Shown here piece after piece: positions 8,272-17,316 of a DNA stretch of 40,808 nt. Within the stretch, counting starts at the first letter, position 1. Each line of letters starts with the position of its first letter. The notes under the pieces were generated by a model. The model searched no databases and was not told where the DNA came from. It was given only the letters and a program-made list of their open reading frames with translations. Position numbers and translations under genes: made by a program. Source of the DNA: Stenotrophomonas sp. UBA7346 (lineage in GTDB: Bacteria > Pseudomonadota > Gammaproteobacteria > Xanthomonadales > Xanthomonadaceae); NCBI GenBank assembly GCA_002471015.1, contig DKPB01000016.1, forward strand, positions 1-40,808, in the 5' to 3' direction.

Positions 8272-9276
8272 TCAGCCACTCTTGGAACCGCTCTTTTCGC
8301 CCGTCTTGCCGGGGGGCATGTCGAAGTCCTGCTTGAAGTCGGATTTCTGACCCGTACTGTTGCGGCCCACGTTGCCGAAGCTGGAGTTGGCGACGAACTG
8401 ACCCAGGGTGCCATTGAAGAACATGGCGGCCATCGGGGGCGTCATCACCATCAATACGGACATCAGCAATCCTATTCCGCCCTGCTGGATAGCAGCTGAA
8501 TTCAACCCGGCCCCATAGCCCAGCGATCCCACCTGGCTGGAGGCGATATAGGCCCCAACCCAGGCCACGGCAGTAACCGCAACCAGCTTGGTGGATACCG
8601 AGACCATGAACGACAGCACGGCCATCGAGAACATGGTACCGATGCCGTACAGCAGCCAGCGCTTGAACAGGTCCTTGGTCTGATCGAACAACAGGCACAG
8701 GATGAAGATCGGCCCGAAGCCGATGAACAGAACCAATGCCAGCTTGTACAACAACAGCAGCGCACCCCCTATGACGGAAGGCCCGGCAATGCCGATGCCG
8801 GTCAAGCTGACCACCTTGCGTTGGTCGGCGGCGTTCTCTTCACTGCTCTTGACGGGCAATGCATCCATCAACGCGAAGATCAGGCCCATGACCTTCAGGT
8901 TCTTGTCGATGGCCTTCTCCACGTCGCCGTCGTCACCCGCCACCACCTGATGGATGGCCTTGGGCATGTCGTCGGACAGGAAGTTGGTGAGATTGTTGCC
9001 GGCAAATGACATCGAGCTGGCTGCCAGCACGATCAGGAACGCCCTCAGCGAGCCGACCACCAAGCCCATCAACGACTCACGGCTGCGCCCGGTAACAATC
9101 ATGAACCCCTGCGACAACACCCACAGCGTCAGCAAGGTCAGCGCGGTACCACTGACCCAGCGCATGCTGCGGCCGAGCATGGCCGCCTGGAACGCATCAA
9201 CCTCACTATTGATGAGCTCGAAGATCGTCGAGAAGAACGCCCATTGGATGAACGGGCTGAGATCAAAACCACCCAT
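8272..9276 (-). CDS. virB6: T4SS inner-membrane protein VirB6
   Basis: A 334-residue polytopic membrane protein, with AGGAGT before the ATG at 9276. Hydrophobic segments lie near residues 45-62, 75-95, 165-195 and 205-240, with another after 265; a soluble loop of about 50 residues (100-150) follows the second segment. The C-terminal 40 residues are hydrophilic (Lys, Ser, Gly). VirB6 forms the inner-membrane part of the T4SS channel with VirB3, VirB4 and VirB8. The position after virB4 and virB5 matches the canonical order. Confidence 0.88.
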   Translation of the reverse strand: MGGFDLSPFIQWAFFSTIFELINSEVDAFQAAMLGRSMRWVSGTALTLLTLWVLSQGFMIVTGRSRESLMGLVVGSLRAFLIVLAASSMSFAGNNLTNFLSDDMPKAIHQVVAGDDGDVEKAIDKNLKVMGLIFALMDALPVKSSEENAADQRKVVSLTGIGIAGPSVIGGALLLLYKLALVLFIGFGPIFILCLLFDQTKDLFKRWLLYGIGTMFSMAVLSFMVSVSTKLVAVTAVAWVGAYIASSQVGSLGYGAGLNSAAIQQGGIGLLMSVLMVMTPPMAAMFFNGTLGQFVANSSFGNVGRNSTGQKSDFKQDFDMPPGKTGEKSGSKSG

Positions 9277-9294
9277 GAAACCACTCCTAATCCC

Positions 9295-10050
9295 TTAAGT
9301 GGACGGCAGGCTCGGCAAGCCGACACTACCACTGCCTTTCAGCGCATTGCGGGTCAAGGCCGACTGCGAATTGCGGATATGCGCAACGCGTGCCTGATAG
9401 GCCGCCATATAGGTCTGGTAACGATCACGATCGTTGTCCATCAACGCCGTCAACGCCAGCACTTCGTTGGTGTTGTACTGGATGTTGGCGTAGTCGTTGG
9501 CGCCCAGTGAGCGACGGCGATCTTCCAGCTGCTTGAGCCGATCATAGTTCTGCTTGGCGCGTTCAAACATGCGCAACGAGAACCGGTACTGGGCCAGCTC
9601 GGTATTGGCCAGATCCGTGCACAGCGCCTGCTGCTGTTGCCCAAGCGGTGTTGCCGCACCGCTGGAACACAGCTGCGCCATGGTCAGCGGCGTCGCCGTC
9701 GGGTTGGTCTTGTTCAAGGCCTCGGTGCCGGTCGGCTCTACAATCATTTCCGGGGTACTGCCATTACGCTGCTGAATCTGCAGCTTGCGGTTCAGGTCAT
9801 TCAACCGGCCGGTGACCGTACCGTCATTGCCGATGCGATCCTGCACCTTGCGGATTTCCTGCTGGGTCTTCCTGTCATTGACCTCCCACGCGGCCATCGC
9901 CACGCCGGTGCCAAGCAGCGCAGTCATCGCGATGCTGATTGCCACCCAGCGGTTGGCCTTGGGGGCGGTCAGCGCGGTACCGAATGTACGCGCCCATGCC
10001 TGGCTGAAAGTCGGCTTCGCGGTGCCTCGACGCGGTTGCTGGGTTTTCAT
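9295..10050 (-). CDS. virB5: T4SS minor pilus component VirB5
   Basis: A 251-residue protein, GAGGTG before the ATG at 10050. It has a long basic N-terminus and one hydrophobic segment (about 36-53) that acts as a signal or anchor. The mature part is mostly helical with coiled-coil-like heptads (about 60-95 and 155-215), as expected for the VirB5 three-helix body. Two Cys (in AQLCSSG and QALCTDL) could form a disulfide. VirB5 caps the pilus and contacts the target. Its sequence is poorly conserved across T4SS, so the call rests on position between virB4 and virB6, size and architecture. Confidence 0.78.
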   Translation of the reverse strand: MKTQQPRRGTAKPTFSQAWARTFGTALTAPKANRWVAISIAMTALLGTGVAMAAWEVNDRKTQQEIRKVQDRIGNDGTVTGRLNDLNRKLQIQQRNGSTPEMIVEPTGTEALNKTNPTATPLTMAQLCSSGAATPLGQQQQALCTDLANTELAQYRFSLRMFERAKQNYDRLKQLEDRRRSLGANDYANIQYNTNEVLALTALMDNDRDRYQTYMAAYQARVAHIRNSQSALTRNALKGSGSVGLPSLPST

Positions 10051-10102
10051 GATCCACCTCTACTAGTCTTGAATAGCGTTGATTTTCAAAGGGGCCGGCG
10101 CC

Positions 10103-12571
10103 TCAGCGCACAGCCGCCCGTCTGCCATCGCCCGACTCGGATCGCTGCCTTGATCCGCGCCCCGAACCCTTACGATTCTCGTAGAACTCCTGCAGCCACT
10201 GCTCCGGACTCAACTCACCCACTTCCACACCAAAATGTTCTGCCTGCTGGTGAACGATGCGGTCCATGACTTCGATGTTGTCGGTACTGGCGGAGATGAC
10301 CGCCAAGGCGTCGTCCATGCCACGCAGGTTGAGCTGGCACACGGTGGAGCCGTGACCCTGCTTGACCAGGAAGCTGCGTGAACGCTCGTCCAGGTTGGAC
10401 ACCACCTCGAACTCGGCCTCGGTCAGTTTCAGGCCTTCCATGTAGTCTTCGCGCGAAGCACTGGGGTTGGGCAGCAGGATCAGGGTGGCGGTCTGCTCGA
10501 TCAGGGCCGCGGAGATATCACTGGCCAGCGCATCCTCCGGGCTCTGCGTTGCAAAGATGCCAAGGCCATTCTGCTTTCGGATGGTCTTCTGCTTGTTCTT
10601 GGCGAAGTCTTTCAGCGCACCGCCGCCGTCCAGGATCTTCCAGAACTCGTCCATCACGTAGATCAGCGGCCGCCCATCAATCAACTCCTCCAGACGGTGC
10701 AGCAGGTAGTTGATCACCGGCACCCGCACCTCGGCATTGTCGATCACGTCGGTGTAATCGAAGCCGATGATGTTGGCCTTCTCCAGGTCGATCACGTCCA
10801 CCGGGTTATCGAACACCCACCCCAGGGTGTTGCCAGCGGTCCACTTGCGCAGCCGCGCGAACAGCCCGTCATCGCCCATGTTGGGCAGGCTCTTCTGGAA
10901 ATTGGTCATCGAACGCAGGTGCATGGGCATGTCCAGCATGCTCTCCACCGCGCGGAAGATGTCCTCGTCCTCGCGCGCCGTATAGCTGGTCTTTGCTGCC
11001 AGCACCTTGATCAGGTTGCCCAGGAACTGCACGTTGGCATCGGTGCGTTCGCACTGGAACGGGTTGAAGCCGGTGGGCTGGCCATTGTCCAGCGCCAGGT
11101 AGTTGCCACCGCAGGCACGCACGAAGATCTCCGCGCCGCGGTCCTTGTCGAAGAAGAAGATGGTCGGCGAGGGCTTGTACTTCTGCACCTGGCTGAGCAG
11201 GAAGTTGATCAGCGCGGTCTTGCCGGTACCGGACTTGCCGATGACCATCGTATTGCCGATCGCCTTCTCACCCAGCGAATTCTCCGCCGGGTGGGTGGCA
11301 TGGAAATTGAAATAGTACGGCTGGCCGTTGGTGGTCTGAAGTACCGTCAGGCACTCACCCCACGGATTGTTGTCGCGTTTGCCGGTGGCGAAGTTGTGCA
11401 GCGGCGACAGGCCCAGGAAGTTCAGCGAACTGACATTGGCAAGCCGCGTGCGGTACTTCCAGTTGGCCGGCAGCTGCGAATAGAACGATGCGCATACCGC
11501 CAGGTCCTCCTTGACCGAAACAAACCCGGCATTGGACAGCTCGGCGCGGGTGGTGGCCACGTTCTGCGACAACGTGCGCTGGTCCTCGGCATACAGCGCC
11601 ATCATGAAATGGTACTCGCCCAGCACGAAGTTGCCCGAGGCGACCTGGTCCATTGCATGGTCCATCTCGGCGATCTGGCTCACCGCCTTGTCGCCGGAGG
11701 AGATCATCATGCCCTTGGTGCGGTCCAGCACCTTGAGCGCGTCCTGGCGCCCCATCGGACTGAACGAATGCGTTATCACGTACTCGAAATCCAGGTACTT
11801 CAGCCCGTTGAGGATGCCCGGGTAGGTACCGTCGGTGTATTCCTTGATGTTGAGGATGGCGCCGTAATGGTTCTGCCCGCCCGGGGCGTTGATGACGAAA
11901 TCGCCCGACTTGGCCGAGAACATGTGCCGCGATACCGGCAGGTAGTCATATACCGGTGCCCGCAGTACCGGCACCGGCTCGTCAATGCGGTTGAGCAGGT
12001 AGCCGAAGAAGCTCAGCACCTCGGAGAACACCACACCATTGTCCGCCTCATACATGCCCAGCAGGGTCGGCGCGTAGTCCTTCAGCACCGCCTCCACGTT
12101 GCCGGCCAGCTCGGTGATCTTGCCGATGGCCTGGTCCTGCTCGGCCTGCAGCCGTTCGATGTTGGCGGATTTCTCCACGAACTTCTTGCCGGTGACGATG
12201 GGCCTGTAGATCATCGTCATGAACAACTCGTTGCGCATGATCTTCTGCGTCGACAGGCGCTCGAAGTACTCATCCGACAACTGCTGGTTGAACACGTGCT
12301 GGTAGTGGCTCTTCAGATCCTCCCGGCCACGGCGCCGGACGTCGTGGACCCAGAATGCAACGTTCACGAAATCCGGCGCCCGCAGCGTCTGCAGCATGCG
12401 GTTGAAGGTGTTGTGGCGATGTTCCAGCTCCCACTCCTCGCGCCCGACGAACGGCAAGCCGTCCAACCGCCAGGTAATCAGGAAGTCACCCCCGGTCGTC
12501 TTCACCACGTGCGGAGACACGTGGGAAGACAACGGGATGAACTCGGCAATGGAGGTATCGGGCGACAACAT
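10103..12571 (-). CDS. virB4: T4SS ATPase VirB4
   Basis: An 822-residue ATPase starting at the ATG at 12571, five bases after the virB3 stop; the frame is open further upstream but that region overlaps virB3. The N-terminal half is the CagE/TrbE/VirB4 domain. The C-terminal RecA-like half has Walker A GKSGTGKT around residue 445, a Walker B strand ending in MDEFW, and a later TQSPEDA segment. The last 30 residues are basic and Ser/Gly-rich. It powers pilus assembly and substrate transfer at the inner membrane as a hexamer with VirB11 and VirD4. Confidence 0.95.
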   Translation of the reverse strand: MLSPDTSIAEFIPLSSHVSPHVVKTTGGDFLITWRLDGLPFVGREEWELEHRHNTFNRMLQTLRAPDFVNVAFWVHDVRRRGREDLKSHYQHVFNQQLSDEYFERLSTQKIMRNELFMTMIYRPIVTGKKFVEKSANIERLQAEQDQAIGKITELAGNVEAVLKDYAPTLLGMYEADNGVVFSEVLSFFGYLLNRIDEPVPVLRAPVYDYLPVSRHMFSAKSGDFVINAPGGQNHYGAILNIKEYTDGTYPGILNGLKYLDFEYVITHSFSPMGRQDALKVLDRTKGMMISSGDKAVSQIAEMDHAMDQVASGNFVLGEYHFMMALYAEDQRTLSQNVATTRAELSNAGFVSVKEDLAVCASFYSQLPANWKYRTRLANVSSLNFLGLSPLHNFATGKRDNNPWGECLTVLQTTNGQPYYFNFHATHPAENSLGEKAIGNTMVIGKSGTGKTALINFLLSQVQKYKPSPTIFFFDKDRGAEIFVRACGGNYLALDNGQPTGFNPFQCERTDANVQFLGNLIKVLAAKTSYTAREDEDIFRAVESMLDMPMHLRSMTNFQKSLPNMGDDGLFARLRKWTAGNTLGWVFDNPVDVIDLEKANIIGFDYTDVIDNAEVRVPVINYLLHRLEELIDGRPLIYVMDEFWKILDGGGALKDFAKNKQKTIRKQNGLGIFATQSPEDALASDISAALIEQTATLILLPNPSASREDYMEGLKLTEAEFEVVSNLDERSRSFLVKQGHGSTVCQLNLRGMDDALAVISASTDNIEVMDRIVHQQAEHFGVEVGELSPEQWLQEFYENRKGSGRGSRQRSESGDGRRAAVR

Positions 12572-12576
12572 GGGGC

Positions 12577-12891
12577 TTATTCCGAGGAGGGGTTTTCGAG
12601 CGTCTTGCGGTAGTTGTTGGGCGTGAACACCCACATCCCGTTATGGTGCTTGACGTTGCGGATCTTGCTGCGGAACTGCCAGCGCAGCCCCAGCAGGCGG
12701 AACACCATTTCGTCCCGCCTGGCCATCTGCCGCATGATCAGGACCACGATCGGCAGAAGGAACAGGAAGAACATGTCGAAATAGAACGTCAACAGCAGGC
12801 ACGTGCCGGCCGCGATCGTGAAGGGCATGTAAGGCACCCCCAGGAACATGGCCGGCCGCGTGCAACCGCGGAAGAGCGCATTCTTATGCAT
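12577..12891 (-). CDS. virB3: T4SS inner-membrane protein VirB3
   Basis: A 104-residue protein with the VirB3 pattern: an N-terminal LFRGCTRPAMFLGVP segment, two adjacent hydrophobic helices (about 15-58) and a basic C-terminal tail ending near the membrane. Its start overlaps the virB2 stop by 8 bases. VirB3 works with VirB4 at the inner membrane. Confidence 0.92.
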   Translation of the reverse strand: MHKNALFRGCTRPAMFLGVPYMPFTIAAGTCLLLTFYFDMFFLFLLPIVVLIMRQMARRDEMVFRLLGLRWQFRSKIRNVKHHNGMWVFTPNNYRKTLENPSSE

Positions 12892-13255
12892 AGTGCAGCA
12901 GTTCGCTGATCACCATGGTGGTCTTGGTCACGTCCGCCGGCAGCAGCATCTTGGCGATCTGGGCAGCAGCACCGATCAGGAAGCCGCCGATCAGGACCGG
13001 TGCCACGTCGCCGATGCGCTTGTGGTTGAAGGCGATCTGGTAGCCGGCAAAGATCACCGCGATGGTCACGATGGCGATCGAGGCGATGTTCAGCAGGCTG
13101 TTGATGTTGTTGAAGAAGCTGTTGACGCGGGTGGTGGCACCGGTCACGTCCTGCGCCATCACCATGGCCGGCATTGCCAGCATCGAAACGGCGGCGAGGG
13201 CGGCGCTGACTTTGGCACCGGCGTTACGGATGAGCTGGTTGGTCTGGTTCTTCAT
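12884..13255 (-). CDS. virB2: T4SS major pilin VirB2
   Basis: A 123-residue pilin precursor with GAGG before the ATG at 13255. A long signal peptide (about 1-35, cleaved after MVMAQ) is followed by a mature form with two hydrophobic helices separated by a short polar loop (ending FNHKRIGD), the VirB2/TrbC layout. The processed pilin would assemble the pilus or channel subunit ring. Confidence 0.92.
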   Translation of the reverse strand: MKNQTNQLIRNAGAKVSAALAAVSMLAMPAMVMAQDVTGATTRVNSFFNNINSLLNIASIAIVTIAVIFAGYQIAFNHKRIGDVAPVLIGGFLIGAAAQIAKMLLPADVTKTTMVISELLHYA

Positions 13256-13330
13256 GGGGAGCCTCTACTGGTTGGTTTGAAGGGGAACAACGCGTATTGC
13301 ATGGCCGTGAGGCCGGTTACAGCGATGAAG

Positions 13331-14227
13331 CTAGAAAACAAATGCAGCGTCCCGCTGCGGCGCCGCAGCCGCGGGTGCCGCCTGGGGTTGCATCTGCGCC
13401 GGCGCCGCGCCATCTGGCGGCAGCGTAGCGGCGGCATTGCTTGCCGGACGTGAAGCAGTACGCGCGCCCATCGGCTGCACCACCACCGGCGCATCATCGG
13501 CAGGCACCGCCGGTGCGGCCGCCTGCGGATTCATCGGTGCCTGCGGCGTCTGCTGGGGTTGCGCACCCGGCGCCCCCGTCATGGCCGGGGCCTGCTGCAT
13601 CGGCGGATAGCCCGCCGGAATGACTCCGGCACGTGACAACGCGGCCTCCTCGATACGGCGCAGTACCAGCCCGGCAGCAGTAGGCAGGGGCTTCATCTCC
13701 ACCCGCACCGGACCCGGATTGGCGGTTCCATTCGGCGCTGCCGGCCGCGTGCGTATGACCGGAATGGCAGTCGCCACACTTCCAGCACCAGCGGCATTGC
13801 GCCAGGACGTCACCACCTTCTGCACATAGCCATGGCGGAAGCCCGTGGTGAAGTTGCCCGAGTAGTAGCAGCTGAACGCCTTGCCCCAGTCCTGGCCCGA
13901 GCGGCCGTAGCATTCGGCCAGGATGCGTGCGCCAGCCTGCAGGTTCGGGCAGACGTCGAACGCACGCTCGTAGTTGCTGAGCCCATGGCGGGCAAGGTTG
14001 TAACGGTTGACCTGGGCAATACCCAGCGAAAAGTTGTAGCCCTCGCGCTCCAGCATGCGGGTGGTCGACAGCGCCTCGCCCAGACTGCGTGGCTGCCGCG
14101 CCAAGCGGCCACCCACCACGCCGATGGCGTAGGGATTGAACGAGGATTCCACCTTGGCCACGTGGTGCATGACCTCGGCTGGCACGGCAAGGTCCGTGCA
14201 GGCTGCCATCTCAATACCTGGAAGCAT
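13331..14227 (-). CDS. virB1: T4SS lytic transglycosylase VirB1
   Basis: A 298-residue protein started at the ATG at 14227, preceded by AAGGAGG with 4-base spacing; longer starts at 14242 and 14305 have no such site. The SLT domain (about 10-150) has VESSFNPYA with a catalytic Glu, a FSLGIAQVN motif and a Cys-containing AGARILAECYG. The C-terminal 120 residues are Pro/Ala/Gln-rich low complexity. There is no clear Sec signal. It opens the peptidoglycan for assembly of the secretion machine. Confidence 0.9.
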   Translation of the reverse strand: MLPGIEMAACTDLAVPAEVMHHVAKVESSFNPYAIGVVGGRLARQPRSLGEALSTTRMLEREGYNFSLGIAQVNRYNLARHGLSNYERAFDVCPNLQAGARILAECYGRSGQDWGKAFSCYYSGNFTTGFRHGYVQKVVTSWRNAAGAGSVATAIPVIRTRPAAPNGTANPGPVRVEMKPLPTAAGLVLRRIEEAALSRAGVIPAGYPPMQQAPAMTGAPGAQPQQTPQAPMNPQAAAPAVPADDAPVVVQPMGARTASRPASNAAATLPPDGAAPAQMQPQAAPAAAAPQRDAAFVF

Positions 14228-14314
14228 GCTCCCTCCTTTCATCACGTGCGCGCCTGCACGCGCTGATGCGGACCGCTGTGTCCACGGCACCCCGAACCAA
14301 TGCAAGCGCGTTCA

Positions 14315-15346
14315 TCAGGCCATCCCCCGCATCGGATCGAAATCGATACCGGTGATGTAGCGGCGACCGGCATGTGCCTTGATATGGACAACGATATCGA
14401 TCGTCATCTTCAGCAGGTGCTTGATCACCTCGAACTCAAGCCCCGAGCCTTCTGCTGACGCCTTCACCATCAACGCCAGCTGGTCCCAGGTCTGCGTGGT
14501 GCTGCCGGCATGGCAGCTGGTGATGGAGCCCGGGTGACCAGAGGCGCAGTTGCGGATGAAGTAGAACGACTCATCACCACGCAGCTCGGCCAGGATGATG
14601 CGGTCCGGCTTCATGCGCAGGCAGGCCTCCATGCACGACTTCGCGCTGATGTTGCTCGCGCTCTGACCGCCCTTGGAGTACAGCAGATGCACCACGTTGG
14701 GCTGCTGCAGGAACAGCTCGCGCGCGTCCTCGATGGTCACCAGCCGTTCCTGGTCGGAGATATGGTTGACCAGCGATTTCATGAAGGTGGTCTTGCCGCT
14801 ACCGGTTGCCCCGGAGACCACGATGTTCTTGTGGTACTGCACGGCCTTCTTGAAGAAGTTCGCGTAGTCGCGCTGGGCACGCAGCTCGGTAAGCTCGCGG
14901 TCGTGCTCGCTCAGCGTCGGCGCCTGCTCCAGGATCTCGTTGAAGAAGCCGTCTTCCTCGTACTGCTCCAGCGACTTGCCGAACCGGGCCGGCAAACGGA
15001 TGGTGATGGACACCTTGCCCGAATCACAGGCCGGCGGGATGACGAACTGCGCACGCTGACCGGTGGGGAACGTGAGCGAAACCATGGGATCGGCATCGGT
15101 GATGCGCTGCCCGGTATTGCTCTCGTTGACTACCGCCGTGCAGAACTGGCGGGCGCGTTCAAAGGTAAGCGACGGCACCTGCTCGCGCCGCCAGCCGGAC
15201 CGTGTTTCCAGGTACAACTCACCCGGACGGTTGATGCAGATCTCGGTGACATCACTGGAATGCATGTGATCGCCGATGCCCAGAATACCGTACTGGTATT
15301 CCAGGAAATCGTTGGACACGCGAGCGATGGCGGACTCTGCATTCAT
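14315..15346 (-). CDS. virB11: T4SS ATPase VirB11
   Basis: A 343-residue RecA-like ATPase. Walker A GATGSGKT is at 179-186, a downstream DRIILAELRGDE segment is the Walker B region, and CHAGST near residue 281 is the His-box typical of the VirB11/GspE family. The N-terminal 140 residues form the substrate-side domain. It is a hexameric energiser at the cytoplasmic face, working with VirB4 and VirD4. Confidence 0.96.
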   Translation of the reverse strand: MNAESAIARVSNDFLEYQYGILGIGDHMHSSDVTEICINRPGELYLETRSGWRREQVPSLTFERARQFCTAVVNESNTGQRITDADPMVSLTFPTGQRAQFVIPPACDSGKVSITIRLPARFGKSLEQYEEDGFFNEILEQAPTLSEHDRELTELRAQRDYANFFKKAVQYHKNIVVSGATGSGKTTFMKSLVNHISDQERLVTIEDARELFLQQPNVVHLLYSKGGQSASNISAKSCMEACLRMKPDRIILAELRGDESFYFIRNCASGHPGSITSCHAGSTTQTWDQLALMVKASAEGSGLEFEVIKHLLKMTIDIVVHIKAHAGRRYITGIDFDPMRGMA

Positions 15347-15358
15347 GCGGCTACAGGC

Positions 15359-16546
15359 TCAGCGGATCACGGCGGAAAAGTCGACATCGCGGGCGACGTA
15401 GACGTTGACGATCGTGCCCTGGTTGATGGTCACGGTCGGCGGACGGCTCATGTTGCGCTCCATCGCCAGGTTGGCCATGCGCTCCATGGTGCGGGCGGTA
15501 GCGCTTTCATACGGGTTCTGCACGACCGCGCCATTGACGATGGAGGTCTCCTTCGGCCCGTTCTCGGCCGCGGCGTACTTGAACGCATCGGCCAGGATGC
15601 TGATCAGCAGCGACGAGGCGATGCGCTGGCCCCAATGGGCACTGTAGTGGCCCGCATTGCCGGCCGAACCCAGCATGTCCACGCCGGGACTGCGCATGTT
15701 GATATCCAACCCGGTCGGGGTGGTGATGCGATCCCAGACAATGGCCACGCGGTCGCCGATGATGCCGTCGGCACCATACGCCCCCTGCACCTTGGAGCCG
15801 CGCGGCAACAGCAGGCGTTTGCCATCCACCGAATACACCGGCTCGGTAACGATGCACGAGGTGTAACCCGGGAAATCCGAGATAACGCGCGCCTGCAGCA
15901 CGCAACGGATGTAGGTACCACGCAACAGCAGCGTGCTGGGCTTGTACAGCGGCTGCGCACTGGTCGGACCATCGGCAGGCGCACCGGCACCACCCGCACC
16001 CGCGGCCTGCGCCATGCCGGGCATCAGGCCGGCCGCAGCCGGGCCACCGGACGAATCACCGGCTTCGCCGTTGGCGTCAAGCATGCGCCGTTCCAGCAGC
16101 GTCATTTCGCGCGGCTGCATCGAATCCATGCCGGGCATCATCGAGCCATGCTGGCTGTCATCCACCACCGGCAGCGGCGGCAGTTCCTCCATCGGCGGCG
16201 CCTGTACCACCGGCTGCGCGGGTGGCAGCTCGGGCAGATCACGCGGCGCGGCAGGGATCACCACCTGTTCGCTGGGCTGCTTGACCTGCACCTGCTCACC
16301 GGACGAAAGACCGCCGGAGAAGATCCACGCCGCCAGCGCGGCCAAGGCAATCACGATGGCCGCCAGGAACACCAGCGCCTTGCGGTTGAGACGCTGCACG
16401 TCATCGGCACGCAGGTACGGTGCCTCGCCGTCCAACCCAGGGTCGGTGGCGTAGTCGCGGCGCACATACGGATTGACTGCCGGCTGCGGCTGCGCCTGCG
16501 GTGCCGGATCCGGCACGGCTTGGTCGTTGGGGGGTATCTGGTTCAC
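15359..16546 (-). CDS. virB10: T4SS core-complex protein VirB10
   Basis: A 395-residue protein with a cytoplasmic N-terminus (1-50, Pro-rich), one transmembrane helix (about 52-72), a Pro-rich periplasmic linker (80-135) and a TrbI/VirB10 beta-barrel domain (190-385) with the antenna helices near 300-345. It spans both membranes and forms the inner layer of the outer-membrane core with VirB7 and VirB9. Its start overlaps the virB9 stop (ATGA at 16543-16546). Confidence 0.95.
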   Translation of the reverse strand: MNQIPPNDQAVPDPAPQAQPQPAVNPYVRRDYATDPGLDGEAPYLRADDVQRLNRKALVFLAAIVIALAALAAWIFSGGLSSGEQVQVKQPSEQVVIPAAPRDLPELPPAQPVVQAPPMEELPPLPVVDDSQHGSMMPGMDSMQPREMTLLERRMLDANGEAGDSSGGPAAAGLMPGMAQAAGAGGAGAPADGPTSAQPLYKPSTLLLRGTYIRCVLQARVISDFPGYTSCIVTEPVYSVDGKRLLLPRGSKVQGAYGADGIIGDRVAIVWDRITTPTGLDINMRSPGVDMLGSAGNAGHYSAHWGQRIASSLLISILADAFKYAAAENGPKETSIVNGAVVQNPYESATARTMERMANLAMERNMSRPPTVTINQGTIVNVYVARDVDFSAVIR

Positions 16547-17316
16547 TGCTCCGGTCTCCTGCGCAGGCCGATCGCGTTGTCGCCGTGACGTACGACAAGG
16601 TAGGCGTAGGTGCCATGCACCACGATGGTGTCGCCCTCGACGGTTGAGTTGACGATGAACTCGTCGCCGGAGCGGCTGTCCCTTGCAAACACCGCCGGGA
16701 AGTTGCCACTGGGGAAACGGGTGCGGTCCCCCATGCGGATATAGGTGAAGCGACGGTCGTCATAGACCGCTGCCGGCACCAACCAGGTTGGCCGGCGCTT
16801 CTTGTAGGTGTAGTCGTAGCCGTAGTAGTAATCGCGCCCCGGGACCACTGCGGTACTCAGTTCCGCGGCGGGTTCCTCGTCGGCCTTGTTCTCCGCGGCG
16901 AACTTGGTGTCTGCCGGATAGGAGAAGCGCACCTTGTACTGCACGCCGGACGCTTTTGCCTGGTCCAGCGCACGCCAGTTGGTGGCCACCACCTTCAGCT
17001 CGAAGATGTAGGAATGCGCCGCCGTGCGCACCATCAGGTTGGTGTCCACGTCCACATTCTTCGGCTTCAGGTAGAACACGTTGTCGCGGCGACTGATATC
17101 CCAGCCACCACTGAAGCCGCTGCTGTAATCGAGCACCTCTTCATGCGGACTCAGTTCGATCTGGGTGGTGATGCCCAGCCCGGTACGAATCTGATAGATC
17201 TTGTCCGGCGCATAGTCGTATTGCTCGACTACCTGCGCGGCTGCCGGTAACGCCAAGCCCGCCATCATCAGCAGAGCAAGGCCGCGGCGCAGCAACTTCT
17301 GCAGCGGTCTACTCAT
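16543..17316 (-). CDS. virB9: T4SS core-complex protein VirB9
   Basis: A 257-residue protein with a Sec signal (1-27, ending ALPAAAQ) and two beta-rich domains separated by a linker, the VirB9/CagX pattern. The C-terminal domain contains the WLVPAAVYDDRRFTYIRMGD segment typical of VirB9. It forms the outer-membrane ring with VirB7 and VirB10. The start overlaps virB8 and the stop overlaps virB10, each by ATGA, indicating tight co-translation. Confidence 0.95.
   Translation of the reverse strand: MSRPLQKLLRRGLALLMMAGLALPAAAQVVEQYDYAPDKIYQIRTGLGITTQIELSPHEEVLDYSSGFSGGWDISRRDNVFYLKPKNVDVDTNLMVRTAAHSYIFELKVVATNWRALDQAKASGVQYKVRFSYPADTKFAAENKADEEPAAELSTAVVPGRDYYYGYDYTYKKRRPTWLVPAAVYDDRRFTYIRMGDRTRFPSGNFPAVFARDSRSGDEFIVNSTVEGDTIVVHGTYAYLVVRHGDNAIGLRRRPEQ

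Noticed and set aside
10697..16588. Long plus-strand frames (638 and 692 codons) opposite virB4 and virB11/virB10
   Set aside because: They lie fully opposite genes with clear Walker and family motifs, and their composition (His, Arg and Val excess) is typical of antisense frames.
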